The position numbers and the translations under genes were made by a program. Shown one piece after another: positions 45,150 through 54,815 of a stretch of 64,000 nt of DNA (positions are counted from its first letter, which is position 1; each line of letters starts with the position of its first letter). The stretch is from NCBI GenBank assembly GCA_001270045.2, contig DF970686.1, positions 310,001-374,000 on the forward strand, given 5' to 3'. The notes beneath the pieces are model-generated. The model had not been told where the DNA came from. It did not search any database and was given only the letters and a program-made list of their open reading frames with translations. This DNA is from Bacteroidales bacterium 6E (lineage in GTDB: Bacteria; Bacteroidota; Bacteroidia; Bacteroidales; Prolixibacteraceae).

Positions 45150-47621
45150 TCAGATCGACTTGTTAACCGGGAAACTCCTTTTTTTTCGGGAACCCATAAA
45201 AATGAAACCTGCGATTAACAGAATCAATAACAGTGAACCAGCCAGGGAAATCTTATTGCCAAGGTAGAAAGAATCAGGTTCAAACCTGAATTCCACCTCA
45301 TGGTTTCCGGCAGGGAGTACCATGGAGCGGAGGATATAATTCGCCCTGAAATGGGGAGTTTCTTTTCCGTCAATGAAAGCTTTCCAGCCATCTTTATAGT
45401 AAATTTCGGAAAATACTGCCAACTGATCGGTACCAGACTTGTACCTGTATGTCAGTCGATTGGGTTGGTAGCTGGTCAGTTCGATGGTTGCCAGTGAATC
45501 AACCACAAATGTTTTTCCATTGACATACTCTTCAAATCGTTGATCGATCACTGCCGTAATTCCCGGATTGATTCCAGCCAGGGCTTCAATTTCGGCATCG
45601 GCATCAGGTACCATCTGGTACCGACCTGCGAACCATGCATTCCCTAACGCATAAGGATTTTGTATTGGAGGACTGTTCAGGTCATAGATGATATACCGCG
45701 TATTCAGCATGTTGAGAGTCGGAAGGCTGGCAAATACATCAAATGTAGATCTCTGGCTGCTCAGTCCTTCGACCATCCTTTCCATTTCCGGAGAAAGGTG
45801 ATGTTCTATCATTTCCTGGTAGCGACGTAATTTTGCAGCATGATATCCTCCTACATTCTTGTGAAAATAGGACGCCCTGGCATCCTGCCACGGATTTTGT
45901 AAAGGCAGAACCCGATAACTCAGGTCTTTATCCTTTAAAATTTCCAGGTCTGCAACAGTGGTCTGATAGACATTTGAGGATTCCCTTTTGGTCACAAACT
46001 GGTCTTCGCCCAGATACCTTTTGTCGATCATCCAAAGGTCGGCAAGCATCAGGAATCCAAGAATACCCACAAGTACTCCGTTATTGATCTTCTTCAAATT
46101 CCATATAAACAGGGTTATGGCTCCCAGCATTATAAGTAGGAATGACCTGAAGGCATCAGCCCTTAAAAGTCCCATCCGGTCTTCCACAATTGCGGCCGAT
46201 AGCCATTCGGGATAGGCACCGTCGAAAGGCGCCGAAAAATCACCTGCAATACCGGGAACCAGGGCAAAAAGCAGTGTAAGGCCACCAGTTATTCCCAAGG
46301 CTTTAATCAACGCCTTTTTTAGTTTGTTTCCACTTATTTTGCCTGAAATGATTTCACGAAGTCCCAAAAATCCAAGCAAAGGTATTGTGAATCCTGCTAT
46401 AATCAGGGTCATTTCGGGTGCCCTGAATTTATTGTATAACGGCAGATAATCAAGAAGGAATGATGTCAGGGGCATGATATATTTCCCCCACGCCAGAATT
46501 ACTGACATTATGGTTGCTGCCACCAACCACCACTTATCGGCTCCCTTCACGATAAAAAGACCAAGTACAAAAAGGAAAATAACAATGGCTCCGGCGTAAT
46601 AGGGCCCACTTGTAAATGGTTTGTCGCCATGGTACATGATGATCTGGTTAATTACCTGATTCGGGTTTTCGACTCTTCCCCTAAGTGCCTTAAGACTTTC
46701 GGAATCAGGTCCGGGATAGGTTGTATGACTTCCGCCCTTGAAATTGGGAATCAAGAGTGTAAGCGTTTCGTCGATGCCCTGGCTCCACTGGACCACGTAA
46801 TCCTTGTCGAGACCTGAAGTTTGGTTGGGCTGGTCGTGTGTCAGTTCTGATTTTCCCCGGATGGTTTCCTTTGAATATTCATAGGTAGTATAAAGGAATG
46901 AGAAATTGATGGCCACTGCCACAAGAGCTCCTGCAATCAGGTATCCGGTTGTTTTCAGGAAATCGGTAAGCCTGTTTTCCCTAACGGCGTAAATCAGTTC
47001 CGTAAGTCCGAAAACCAACAGGGTCAGCAGACCATAATAGGTAATCTGAAGGTGACCCGCCATGATCTCAAAGGCCAGTCCAACAGCCAAAAGCAAGGAT
47101 CCTTTCAGCCGGTCGTGCCGATAGGCCATCAGAACACCCGCAATGACAACGACCAGATAGCCAATGGCATAGGCTTTGGAATTATGGCCTGCGGCAATAA
47201 TGATCAGGTGATAGGATGAAAATCCAAAAGCCACCGAACCGGCCACTGCAAGCCATTTTTTTATGTTGACACTCTGAAGAAGGATGTAGAATCCCAACAT
47301 GTATAGGATCAACATTGCCGCTGGGTGGAACAGCGTCCTGAAAGCTCCCTGGACATATGAGAAGAGATTGGAATTGTAGACAACCGATATCATGTACCCA
47401 GGCATGCCACCAAACATGGAATTGGTCCATACCGCCTCTTTGCCTGTGGCTTCCCTGTAATCGACCAGTTCTTTCGACATGCCGACATGGCTCTGGATGT
47501 CGTGCTGGGCTATGACCTTACCCTCGAGCAAGGGGAAAAGGTATGCATAGGAGAGGACGATGAACAATATGAATGCCAAACCATGAAAACCGGCTTGCTG
47601 CAGGAAAGGCTGCTTCTTCAT
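45150..47621 (-). CDS. YfhO-family multi-spanning membrane protein
   Basis: An 823-residue protein with about a dozen predicted membrane segments in the first 540 residues, a large soluble domain after about 540, and a last membrane segment followed by a basic tail (MGSRKKRSF). The layout, including the SHVGMSKELVDYREATGKEAVWTNSMFGGMPGY region, is that of Bacteroidota YfhO proteins. These resemble GT-C-type membrane glycosyltransferases, and a role in glycosylating surface polymers or lipids is inferred. It diverges from the flippase gene. Confidence 0.85.
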   Translation of the reverse strand: MKKQPFLQQAGFHGLAFILFIVLSYAYLFPLLEGKVIAQHDIQSHVGMSKELVDYREATGKEAVWTNSMFGGMPGYMISVVYNSNLFSYVQGAFRTLFHPAAMLILYMLGFYILLQSVNIKKWLAVAGSVAFGFSSYHLIIIAAGHNSKAYAIGYLVVVIAGVLMAYRHDRLKGSLLLAVGLAFEIMAGHLQITYYGLLTLLVFGLTELIYAVRENRLTDFLKTTGYLIAGALVAVAINFSFLYTTYEYSKETIRGKSELTHDQPNQTSGLDKDYVVQWSQGIDETLTLLIPNFKGGSHTTYPGPDSESLKALRGRVENPNQVINQIIMYHGDKPFTSGPYYAGAIVIFLFVLGLFIVKGADKWWLVAATIMSVILAWGKYIMPLTSFLLDYLPLYNKFRAPEMTLIIAGFTIPLLGFLGLREIISGKISGNKLKKALIKALGITGGLTLLFALVPGIAGDFSAPFDGAYPEWLSAAIVEDRMGLLRADAFRSFLLIMLGAITLFIWNLKKINNGVLVGILGFLMLADLWMIDKRYLGEDQFVTKRESSNVYQTTVADLEILKDKDLSYRVLPLQNPWQDARASYFHKNVGGYHAAKLRRYQEMIEHHLSPEMERMVEGLSSQRSTFDVFASLPTLNMLNTRYIIYDLNSPPIQNPYALGNAWFAGRYQMVPDADAEIEALAGINPGITAVIDQRFEEYVNGKTFVVDSLATIELTSYQPNRLTYRYKSGTDQLAVFSEIYYKDGWKAFIDGKETPHFRANYILRSMVLPAGNHEVEFRFEPDSFYLGNKISLAGSLLLILLIAGFIFMGSRKKRSFPVNKSI

Positions 47622-47652
47622 TGTGCTGAATATTTTACAGTTGTGTTTCAGG

Positions 47653-47660
47653 CAAAAATA
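47653..47660 (-). promoter_or_regulatory. -7 promoter element for the YfhO gene
   Basis: The minus strand reads TATTTTTG, matching TAnnTTTG, about 30 bp before the start. It lies back to back with the flippase promoter element at 47671-47678, so the two polymerases would compete for the same space. Confidence 0.45.
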
Positions 47661-47670
47661 GGGATTTTAT

Positions 47671-47678
47671 TAGCTTTG
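47671..47678 (+). promoter_or_regulatory. -7 promoter element of the flippase operon
   Basis: TAGCTTTG matches TAnnTTTG. A TTTC at 47646-47649 with 21-bp spacing could be the -33 element. It is only 10 bp before the ATG, so the leader would be very short. Confidence 0.5.
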
Positions 47679-47688
47679 GACTTCAATT

Positions 47689-49185
47689 ATGGGAATCATT
47701 ATCAAACAATCGGTTCGGGGTGCTTTCTGGTCATATCTGGGCATTGCCATTGGCTATATCAATGTAGGCATTATAATGCCCCAGTTTTTTGATACGGCCC
47801 AGATCGGGCTGGTACAGATTTTTATTGCACTCTCCCTGATATTTTCCCAGTTCGCCACTCTCGGTTTTACCAGTGTGATCAACCGGATGTTTCCGATCTT
47901 CAGGAATCCCCAAAGGCAGCACAACGGATTCCTGTTCCTGGCGCTCCTGACTGGATTGGCAGGTTTGGCAGTATCCACAGTAGGCTTCTTTTTCCTAAAA
48001 CCATGGATTGTTGAGACCAACATCGAAAAATCGGCTCTCTTCGTTGATTACCTGTTTTGGCTACTTCCCTTGATTGGCATGCGGTTATTGTTTACACTGC
48101 TCGATAATTACAACAAAGTATTGTATGATGCCGTGACCGGTACCTTTTGGCTCGACTTCATGCACAAGGTGATCAACCTTTTCCTGATCATCCTTTTTGC
48201 AATGGGATGGATCAATTTCAGGTTCTTTTTTCTTGGGTACCTTCTCTCGATGAGTATACCTGTTTTTCCGGTCATTTATGTATTGATTTGCAGGAATGAG
48301 TTTCATCTGCGACCTAACCTTGCATTTCTGAAGCCCGGATTGAAGAAGGAAATTCGGGTGGTAATGTTTTTTGGGATGATCAATGGTTTTTCGGGAATCC
48401 TGTTGATGAATGTGGATAAAGTTTTGGTGAACCAGTTTCTTTCCCTGGATGAGGTAGGGATTTTCGGGGTTTGTGCCCTTTTTGCCTCACTGATCAGGGT
48501 TCCCTATAACTCCATTTCAAAAATTGCGGTGGGGATCATTGCTGAGTCATGGAAAAGGAATGATATTGCCCATATCAGGGAGATATATCAGAAATCAGCC
48601 TTGAACCAGGCTATTGTCGGGACCCTCATTTTTGTGGGAATCCTGGTTAATCTTGACAACATTTTTGAGATTTTACCACCGGTATACAGCCAGGGCCGAA
48701 GCGTAATCATAGTCTACTCTGCCGGAATGCTGCTGGTTACCATTATTGGCCTTGCCGGCAATATAACGGAAACTTCAAGTCTATTCAGGTTCACGACCCT
48801 GTTTATGGGCATTTCAATCGTCATACAGTTTGTTCTCAGTTACCTGTTAATTCCCAGGTATGGAATCACGGGAGCTGCATGGGCAACAGTCATTACCTTG
48901 GTAACCAATTCGATGTTTCAGGCAATATTGCAAAAAGTCGTGCATGGCATTGAAGGTTTGAATATTCGATTGCTGTTGGTTGCAGTCATCGGTTTGGTCA
49001 GCTACTTGGCGGCATATATGGTTCCAGGGTTGGCATTGATCCCGGATATTCTTGTCCGAAGTTCTGTGGTTGTGCTGGTTTATATTTCTTTGACCTATAT
49101 TTTAAAGGTTTCGTCAGACATGAATCAATTAATACAGCAATTTGCACTATATATTAAAAGCTTGGCAAGATTCAGGCATCATTGA
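47689..49185 (+). CDS. Wzx-type oligosaccharide flippase
   Basis: A 498-residue MATE/MOP-superfamily membrane protein with about 12-14 hydrophobic segments. The N-terminal pattern (IIIKQSVRGAFWSYLGIAIGYIN) is typical of Bacteroidota polysaccharide flippases, which move lipid-linked repeat units across the inner membrane. It is the first gene of a group with a family 2 glycosyltransferase and a methyltransferase, consistent with O-antigen or exopolysaccharide synthesis. Confidence 0.88.
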   Translation: MGIIIKQSVRGAFWSYLGIAIGYINVGIIMPQFFDTAQIGLVQIFIALSLIFSQFATLGFTSVINRMFPIFRNPQRQHNGFLFLALLTGLAGLAVSTVGFFFLKPWIVETNIEKSALFVDYLFWLLPLIGMRLLFTLLDNYNKVLYDAVTGTFWLDFMHKVINLFLIILFAMGWINFRFFFLGYLLSMSIPVFPVIYVLICRNEFHLRPNLAFLKPGLKKEIRVVMFFGMINGFSGILLMNVDKVLVNQFLSLDEVGIFGVCALFASLIRVPYNSISKIAVGIIAESWKRNDIAHIREIYQKSALNQAIVGTLIFVGILVNLDNIFEILPPVYSQGRSVIIVYSAGMLLVTIIGLAGNITETSSLFRFTTLFMGISIVIQFVLSYLLIPRYGITGAAWATVITLVTNSMFQAILQKVVHGIEGLNIRLLLVAVIGLVSYLAAYMVPGLALIPDILVRSSVVVLVYISLTYILKVSSDMNQLIQQFALYIKSLARFRHH

Positions 49186-49231
49186 TCTTTGAAGAAAACA
49201 GTAAGTTATTGTATGAAGTAGTTTTATAAGA

Positions 49232-50275
49232 ATGGTTAACGAGAATTTCACATCAAATCCATTGGTCTCAGTCATTACGCCGACCTATAACCATGAAAAG
49301 TATATAGGACAGTGTATACAGTCGGTCATCAACCAAACCTATACTCATTGGGAGATGTGGATTCTGGATGATGGAAGCAAGGACCAGACTGCTGAAGTTG
49401 CTGCCAGCTTTGCCAATTCCGACTCCCGGGTTCACTTGATCCAACAGGTAAATAAGGGTATATTTTGCCTTGCCGAGAATTATAATCGATTATTGTCGGA
49501 ATGCAAGGGAGAATGGATCGCCATTCTGGAAGGGGATGATTATTGGGAGCCCGATAAACTGAAAGTTCAGATTGAAGCTGTGAACGACTTCCCTGAAGCT
49601 GTTATGTGTTGGGGTAAAGCAGCATCCAGGGTTGGGACTGGTGAATCGGTTTACCAGGTGCATCCTGTAAACGCAATGAAAAATCGTGAGTATTACGATA
49701 ACGTGCCTGAAGGAACCATATTCAATGTAATTTTCGATGATTTCCTTCCTCCTCTTACATACCTTGTTAGAAGGTCTGCACTTGAAAAGATAGGTGGATT
49801 TATCCAGGTACAACCGTTCCCTGCTGTTGACCTGAGTACGGTATTACAGCTCAGTCTGAAAGGACGTTTCGTGTTTGTCGATCAGGTTTTGGGCACTTGG
49901 AGAATATTCCCTGACCAGACGACTAAGACCAGAACCTTGGAAATACTGGAAGGATCGCAGGCCATCATAACTTCCCATTTCAATATTATCAGAGAAACAC
50001 ACCATGACATACTGAAATATGACCTTGCTTTCATCCAAAAAAACTATCGAAAACGAAAGATGATCACTTTTGCACGATCGGGAAGATTTAAACTGATAAA
50101 GAAAGATTTCAGGGGAGCAAGAAAGGATTATTTCCAAGCCTTGAGAATTCCTGTCTGGAGCGAATTTTTGTGGATGTTGCGTGCATTCACGGGTTTGATA
50201 TTCAGCTATTTGAAAATGGATGTGGAAGAGTTGGCCCGATGGTTTGGTAAAGGTAGTCTGAAAAACGAAACATAA
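49232..50275 (+). CDS. Glycosyltransferase family 2
   Basis: A GT-A-fold transferase of 347 residues. It has VSVITPTYNHEKYIGQCIQSV (about 9-29), the nucleotide-binding DDGSKDQT, and the metal-binding acidic motif EGDDYWEP near residue 95. No membrane segment is obvious, so it should act at the cytoplasmic face on a lipid-linked intermediate. The sugar donor is unknown. Its stop overlaps the next start (TAATG). Confidence 0.9.
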   Translation: MVNENFTSNPLVSVITPTYNHEKYIGQCIQSVINQTYTHWEMWILDDGSKDQTAEVAASFANSDSRVHLIQQVNKGIFCLAENYNRLLSECKGEWIAILEGDDYWEPDKLKVQIEAVNDFPEAVMCWGKAASRVGTGESVYQVHPVNAMKNREYYDNVPEGTIFNVIFDDFLPPLTYLVRRSALEKIGGFIQVQPFPAVDLSTVLQLSLKGRFVFVDQVLGTWRIFPDQTTKTRTLEILEGSQAIITSHFNIIRETHHDILKYDLAFIQKNYRKRKMITFARSGRFKLIKKDFRGARKDYFQALRIPVWSEFLWMLRAFTGLIFSYLKMDVEELARWFGKGSLKNET

Positions 50276-50877
50276 TGGAAGAGAAAATATTTAAAATGAC
50301 TGAAGGGCAGTCCGTAAAGATTGATTTAGGATGCGGTGGAAGCAAGCGCCCCGGTTATCAGGGAATTGATATACTTCCGTTGGATGGTGTCGATTATGTG
50401 GTAGACCTCGAAAAAGGTCTCCCTTTCATGCCTGACAATGTCGTAGATGAATATTATACTTCCCATTTTCTGGAACACGTTGGAAATCTAAGCCTGATCC
50501 TTGGGGAAATGTACCGTACTTTGAAAAGTAATGGTACAATTCATATTGTCGTTCCACATCATTCGAATCCCTATTATTATTCAGATTATACCCATAAAAG
50601 ATTTTTCGGGCTTTATACTTTCCACTATTTTGCTGGAAGGAATCATAAATTCAAAAGGAATGTTCCTCAGTACGGAGATAATTTTAAATGCAGGATAGAA
50701 AGAATAAACCTGGTTTTTAGGGCTCCTCATTATCCGGTGATCAATCTATTCAAAAAACACATTGTTCAAAGAATTTTTAACCTGAGTCCCCGCTTACAGG
50801 AAGTCTATGAAGGTTTTTTCACAAAAGTATTTTCTTGTTATGAGATACACTTCTTCCTCAAGGTTGACAAGGAGTAA
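50275..50877 (+). CDS. SAM-dependent methyltransferase
   Basis: A 200-residue class I methyltransferase with the motif IDLGCGGSKRPGYQGID (about 17-33), the acidic motif II region (DYVVDLEKGLPF) and SHFLEHV. These small proteins in glycan clusters usually methylate a sugar or the end of a polymer, but the acceptor is unknown. It overlaps the GT2 gene by one base. It ends directly against the oppositely oriented glycosyltransferase gene with no gap and no visible terminator. Confidence 0.85.
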   Translation: MEEKIFKMTEGQSVKIDLGCGGSKRPGYQGIDILPLDGVDYVVDLEKGLPFMPDNVVDEYYTSHFLEHVGNLSLILGEMYRTLKSNGTIHIVVPHHSNPYYYSDYTHKRFFGLYTFHYFAGRNHKFKRNVPQYGDNFKCRIERINLVFRAPHYPVINLFKKHIVQRIFNLSPRLQEVYEGFFTKVFSCYEIHFFLKVDKE

Positions 50878-51873
50878 TCAATTTCTGACGATTTCCAGGA
50901 TCCTGGCTTTTCTGGTGTTGAATTGAAACTTATCCGGAAACCTGATTTCGACTTCCTCCCTTCGATTGAATTCATCCGCAATAATATCCGCAATCGATTT
51001 GGGATTTCTTTTTACAATATAACCATTGTTTTCAACAACTTCCGGCATACCACCTTCCCTGGTCACAATTGGGATGCATCCATACATCATTGATTCTGCT
51101 AAGGCAACCCCGAAAGATTCTGATCTGGAAAGCTGGCAGTATACCCGGGTTTGCCTGTACCAATCCGGAAGATCATCATGGGGAAGAGAATCCACCAAAG
51201 TAATATTTTCAGGAAATCCGGAAGCCAGCTGAAGGAGACGCCTTTTGTCAAATCCTGCAATCACAAAGTTAACTGCAGGAAGAAGTCTGGCTATTTCCAC
51301 AAAAGTATCAATTCCCTTGATCAGGAAAGTTCTTTCGGAATCGATGCTGGCGACAGTCAGTACTTTTGTCCTTTTCAACCAAGGATCAGCATTTTCAGGT
51401 TGGAGGGTAACACAATTATAAACAACATTGAGAGAGGCTTTCGGATGTATGGCCTTGACTTTTCGGGCTACGTTTCTGGATACGGCCAGGTTCATTGTGC
51501 AGTTTTTCATCGACCAGCTTGCTGCAAAACCCCTCATTTTTGAAGTGAATACCCCATAATGAAGGGAGGGAATCCTGCATACATCATATCCTCCGATTAC
51601 GAGGTAACTCTTCCTGCCGGTAAGTTTTGCAAACAGAATAGGTAAAATCGAATGTTGGTCGGCGAACCAGACATATACCATGGAAAATCTGAAGATGTTT
51701 TTTGTCATGAAGAGGGTTTGTTTCAATAATTCTATCCCCACCTTCAATCCTCCTTTTGCGGGTTTGAAATGATAGGTAATCACCTCAAATTCATGAGAAA
51801 GAATCTCATAGTCCGATTTTACAAAAGTGGACCATGAGGGGTAGACCAGCAATATCTTCGGGCGTTTCATCAA
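50878..51873 (-). CDS. Glycosyltransferase family 4
   Basis: A GT-B-fold transferase of 331 residues. It starts MMKRPKILLVYPSW, has an ADQHS region and the donor-site motif RSESFGVALAESMMYGCIPIVTREGG near residue 260-285. ATG 51870 is an alternative start. It is transcribed opposite to its neighbours. Donor and acceptor are not inferable. Confidence 0.88.
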   Translation of the reverse strand: MMKRPKILLVYPSWSTFVKSDYEILSHEFEVITYHFKPAKGGLKVGIELLKQTLFMTKNIFRFSMVYVWFADQHSILPILFAKLTGRKSYLVIGGYDVCRIPSLHYGVFTSKMRGFAASWSMKNCTMNLAVSRNVARKVKAIHPKASLNVVYNCVTLQPENADPWLKRTKVLTVASIDSERTFLIKGIDTFVEIARLLPAVNFVIAGFDKRRLLQLASGFPENITLVDSLPHDDLPDWYRQTRVYCQLSRSESFGVALAESMMYGCIPIVTREGGMPEVVENNGYIVKRNPKSIADIIADEFNRREEVEIRFPDKFQFNTRKARILEIVRN

Positions 51874-51887
51874 CGATTAATAAAAGC

Positions 51888-51919
51888 TTGAATCAAACCC
51901 CTAAAATTAACTAATTTTG
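51888..51919 (+). promoter_or_regulatory. Promoter of the UDP-sugar operon
   Basis: A -33 TTG (51888-51890), 21 bp, then the -7 element TAATTTTG (51912-51919). It lies 26 bp before the epimerase start. Confidence 0.6.
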
Positions 51920-51944
51920 AACGACTGAAACGAAACGGTTTTAA

Positions 51945-53030
51945 ATGCAAAAAATAGTTACAATTGTTGGTGCCCGTCCACAGTTTATAAAAGCTTCGGC
52001 CCTGAGCCGTGCATTGTCATTGGAAGGAATCAAGGAAATAATAGTGCATACGGGTCAACATTTTGATGAGAATATGGCCGATATTTTTTTCAGCCAGATG
52101 GAAATTCCTGAACCTGTTTATAATTTGGGGATCCATTCACTTTTACATGGAGCAATGACTGGCCGTATGATGGAGGAAATTGAAAAGATCCTTCTACTCG
52201 AAAACCCGGAAGCCGTGGTCGTTTACGGTGACACCAACTCCACCCTTGCCGGAGCACTTGCAGCTTCTAAATTGCATATTCCGGTGGCCCATGTTGAAGC
52301 TGGTCTTCGAAGCTTCAACATGAAAATGCCCGAAGAGATTAACAGGATCCTGACAGACAGGATTGCTACCTGGCTTTTCTGTCCCACTGAAGCCGCTGTT
52401 GAAAACCTCAAGGCCGAAGGTTTTGATCATTTTCCTTCCCACGTTATGCTGACAGGTGATGTCATGTACGATGTAGCACTTCATTACAGCCGGATTTCGG
52501 CAGAACGGAGTGATATACTTGAAACATTATCTTTAACTAGGAGTAAATTTATTCTGGTCACACTCCATCGTCAGGAAAATACGGATGATATGGCCAGATT
52601 GAAGGAAATTCTTGGAGCACTTGAGGAGCTTTCCAAAACATACAAGATCGTTTTACCTATGCATCCCCGTACCCGTAAAATCCTGAAGGATAATGATATG
52701 GTTCCTGGATTTCCCATAATTGATCCGGTGGGGTATTTTGATATGGTTGAATTGCTCAAAAATTGTGAGTTTGTCATTACCGACAGTGGTGGCTTACAGA
52801 AAGAAGCCTTTTTCTTCGGGAAGCATTGCATTGTGACACGGGATGAAACCGAATGGATCGAACTTGTGGAGCTGGGCTGTAATTCCTTGGTCGGTGCGAG
52901 CAAGGAAGCCATACTCGAAAACAGTACCTTGCCGGGAAACCGGTCGGAAAGATTCAAGGCCCGCCCTTACGGAAATGGTGATGCAGCCTTACTAATCGCA
53001 CGGATACTGAAAGTGGCTCACAAGCGTTAA
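51945..53030 (+). CDS. Non-hydrolysing UDP-GlcNAc-type 2-epimerase (WbpI/WecB-like)
   Basis: A 361-residue GT-B-fold epimerase. It has GARPQFIKASALSRA (residues 8-22), HTGQHFDENMADIFF, VYGDTNSTLAGALAA, HVEAGLRS and a DSGGLQKEA motif. The GARPQFIKA start is closer to WbpI-type enzymes than to the GTRPExIKM of WecB. Followed by an aminotransferase, an acetyltransferase and a WlbA-like dehydrogenase, it probably inverts C2 of UDP-GlcNAc(3NAc)A to the manno form. A plain ManNAc role cannot be excluded. Confidence 0.88.
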   Translation: MQKIVTIVGARPQFIKASALSRALSLEGIKEIIVHTGQHFDENMADIFFSQMEIPEPVYNLGIHSLLHGAMTGRMMEEIEKILLLENPEAVVVYGDTNSTLAGALAASKLHIPVAHVEAGLRSFNMKMPEEINRILTDRIATWLFCPTEAAVENLKAEGFDHFPSHVMLTGDVMYDVALHYSRISAERSDILETLSLTRSKFILVTLHRQENTDDMARLKEILGALEELSKTYKIVLPMHPRTRKILKDNDMVPGFPIIDPVGYFDMVELLKNCEFVITDSGGLQKEAFFFGKHCIVTRDETEWIELVELGCNSLVGASKEAILENSTLPGNRSERFKARPYGNGDAALLIARILKVAHKR

Positions 53031-53054
53031 TTTGGCATTGTATAGTTGTGAAAT

Positions 53055-54185
53055 ATGGTTATGAATAAAATACATATGGCTGACCTTTATGGTCAGTACC
53101 TTAATATCAAGGAGGAAGTGGACCAGGCAATTCAGGAAGTCATCGAATCAGCCATTTTCATCAAGGGGGGAAAAGTGACCGAATTTGAACATCACCTGAA
53201 TGAATATATGGGTTGCCCTACCATTACCTGCGGTAACGGGACCGACGCGTTACAGATCGCTTTCATGGCTTTGGCTCTGGAGCCGGGTGACGAAGTGATT
53301 ACGACTCCCTTCACCTTTGTTGCCACGGCAGAAGTGCTTGCTTTACTCGGATTGAAACCTGTTTTTGTGGATGTGGAACCTGGAACCTTCAATATCGATA
53401 TATCTAAAATAGAGGCATCAATCACATCCCGCACGCGTGCAATCCTGCCTGTCCATCTTTTCGGCCAAAGTGTCGATATGGAACAGATAATGGGTATTGC
53501 CCGAAAGCATGATCTTTTTGTGGTGGAGGATGCCGCCCAATCACTGGGAACGGATTACAGTTTCACTAACGGTAAGTTAAGGTCTGGCACCATTGGCCAT
53601 ATTGGATGTACCTCATTTTTCCCGTCCAAGAATCTGGGTGCATTCGGTGACGGTGGTGCATTGTTTACCAGAAATGAGGAACTTGCCGCAAAGATCAGGT
53701 CGATTGCGAATCATGGAATGAAAGTGAGGTATTATTATGAACGGATTGGAGTCAATTCCCGTCTTGATAGCATCCAGGCTGCTATCCTAGACGTTAAGCT
53801 GAAATATTTGGACAATTATATACGTGCCCGACAAACAGCGGCACAATGGTATGACAGTCAACTTGCATATCTTGAGAATCTTCTTATTCCAAAAAGAGTC
53901 ACATTCAGTACCCACTCATTCCATCAATATACCATCCGTACCGGAAATCGTGATGGACTCCAAGCCTTTCTGAAAAGCAGGGGTATTCCTTCCATGATTT
54001 ATTATCCCCGGCCGATTCATTTGCAGGAGGCTTATGGATATCTGGGATATAAGGAAGGTGATTTTCCGGTGGCTGAGCAATTGTCAAACGAGGTTCTCTC
54101 TTTGCCGATGCATACCGAGCTGGATGACGTTCAACTGGCGTATATTACGGATACCATTTTGGAATTTTTTGGAAATAACCGTTAA
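53055..54185 (+). CDS. DegT/DnrJ/EryC1-family sugar aminotransferase (WbpE/WlbC-like)
   Basis: A PLP-dependent fold type I transferase of 376 residues. The catalytic Lys is K192 in FFPSKNLGAFGDGG. It also has CGNGTDALQIA, DEVITTPFTF and VEDAAQSLG. In the pathway suggested by its neighbours it would aminate the 3-keto-UDP-GlcNAcA made by the oxidoreductase. ATG 53061 is an alternative start. It lies 24 bp after the epimerase gene and 10 bp before the acetyltransferase gene. Confidence 0.92.
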   Translation: MVMNKIHMADLYGQYLNIKEEVDQAIQEVIESAIFIKGGKVTEFEHHLNEYMGCPTITCGNGTDALQIAFMALALEPGDEVITTPFTFVATAEVLALLGLKPVFVDVEPGTFNIDISKIEASITSRTRAILPVHLFGQSVDMEQIMGIARKHDLFVVEDAAQSLGTDYSFTNGKLRSGTIGHIGCTSFFPSKNLGAFGDGGALFTRNEELAAKIRSIANHGMKVRYYYERIGVNSRLDSIQAAILDVKLKYLDNYIRARQTAAQWYDSQLAYLENLLIPKRVTFSTHSFHQYTIRTGNRDGLQAFLKSRGIPSMIYYPRPIHLQEAYGYLGYKEGDFPVAEQLSNEVLSLPMHTELDDVQLAYITDTILEFFGNNR

Positions 54186-54195
54186 GTTCAATCAT

Positions 54196-54780
54196 ATGAA
54201 TCAGACATATATCCATGAAACTGCCATCATTGATACAGGGGCAATTATCGGCAACGGTACAAAAATCTGGCATTTCTGCCATGTTTCCGCCCGGTCAGTG
54301 ATAGGTGAGAACTGTGTGCTGGGTCAGAATGTTTATGTGGCAGACCACGTCGAGCTGGGAAATAACGTAAAGGTACAGAACAATGTATCTCTTTATACAG
54401 GAGTCATCTGCGAGGATGATGTTTTTCTGGGTCCTTCCATGGTTTTTACCAACGTGATCAATCCCCGCAGCCACGTAAACCGAAAGAGTGAATATAAAAG
54501 TACCCTGGTTAAAAAAGGAGCATCGGTTGGGGCCAATGCCACCATTGTGTGTGGTGTCTCCCTTGGCAGGTTCTGTTTTATCGGTGCCGGATCGGTGGTG
54601 ACCCGCGATGTACCTGATTATGCCCTGGTTCTGGGAAATCCGGCCCACCAGACTGGCTGGATGAGTGAGGCCGGAGAAAAGCTTAACTTTGCCGAAAGCC
54701 GCTTTGCACAATGTCAGGTGACCGGAGAAAAGTACCTGCTTGAAAAGGGACAGGTCAGGAAAGTGTCTATTTCTGTTTGA
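54196..54780 (+). CDS. Left-handed beta-helix N-acetyltransferase (WbpD/WlbB-like)
   Basis: A 194-residue hexapeptide-repeat acetyltransferase. The repeats (IIDTGAIIGNGTKIW, SVIGENCVLGQNVYVADHV, VKVQNNVSLYTGV) form the left-handed helix, and the coenzyme-A region includes GANATIVCGVSLG. It should acetylate the 3-amino group of the UDP-sugar. The start is ATG 54196; an upstream in-frame ATG at 54034 would run through the aminotransferase gene. The length fits WbpD (about 190). Confidence 0.92.
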   Translation: MNQTYIHETAIIDTGAIIGNGTKIWHFCHVSARSVIGENCVLGQNVYVADHVELGNNVKVQNNVSLYTGVICEDDVFLGPSMVFTNVINPRSHVNRKSEYKSTLVKKGASVGANATIVCGVSLGRFCFIGAGSVVTRDVPDYALVLGNPAHQTGWMSEAGEKLNFAESRFAQCQVTGEKYLLEKGQVRKVSISV

Positions 54781-54815
54781 ATCCTTGTATTCATTTATAT
54801 CAATCAATACCACTA

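Noticed and set aside
54034-54195. Early start for the acetyltransferase within the aminotransferase gene
   Set aside because: The upstream frame has no acetyltransferase character and overlaps a real gene for 150 bp; homology starts at MNQTYI.
54777-54815. TTG start for the WlbA-like gene
   Set aside because: Adds 13 residues absent from the family; ATG 54816 gives the conserved N-terminus.
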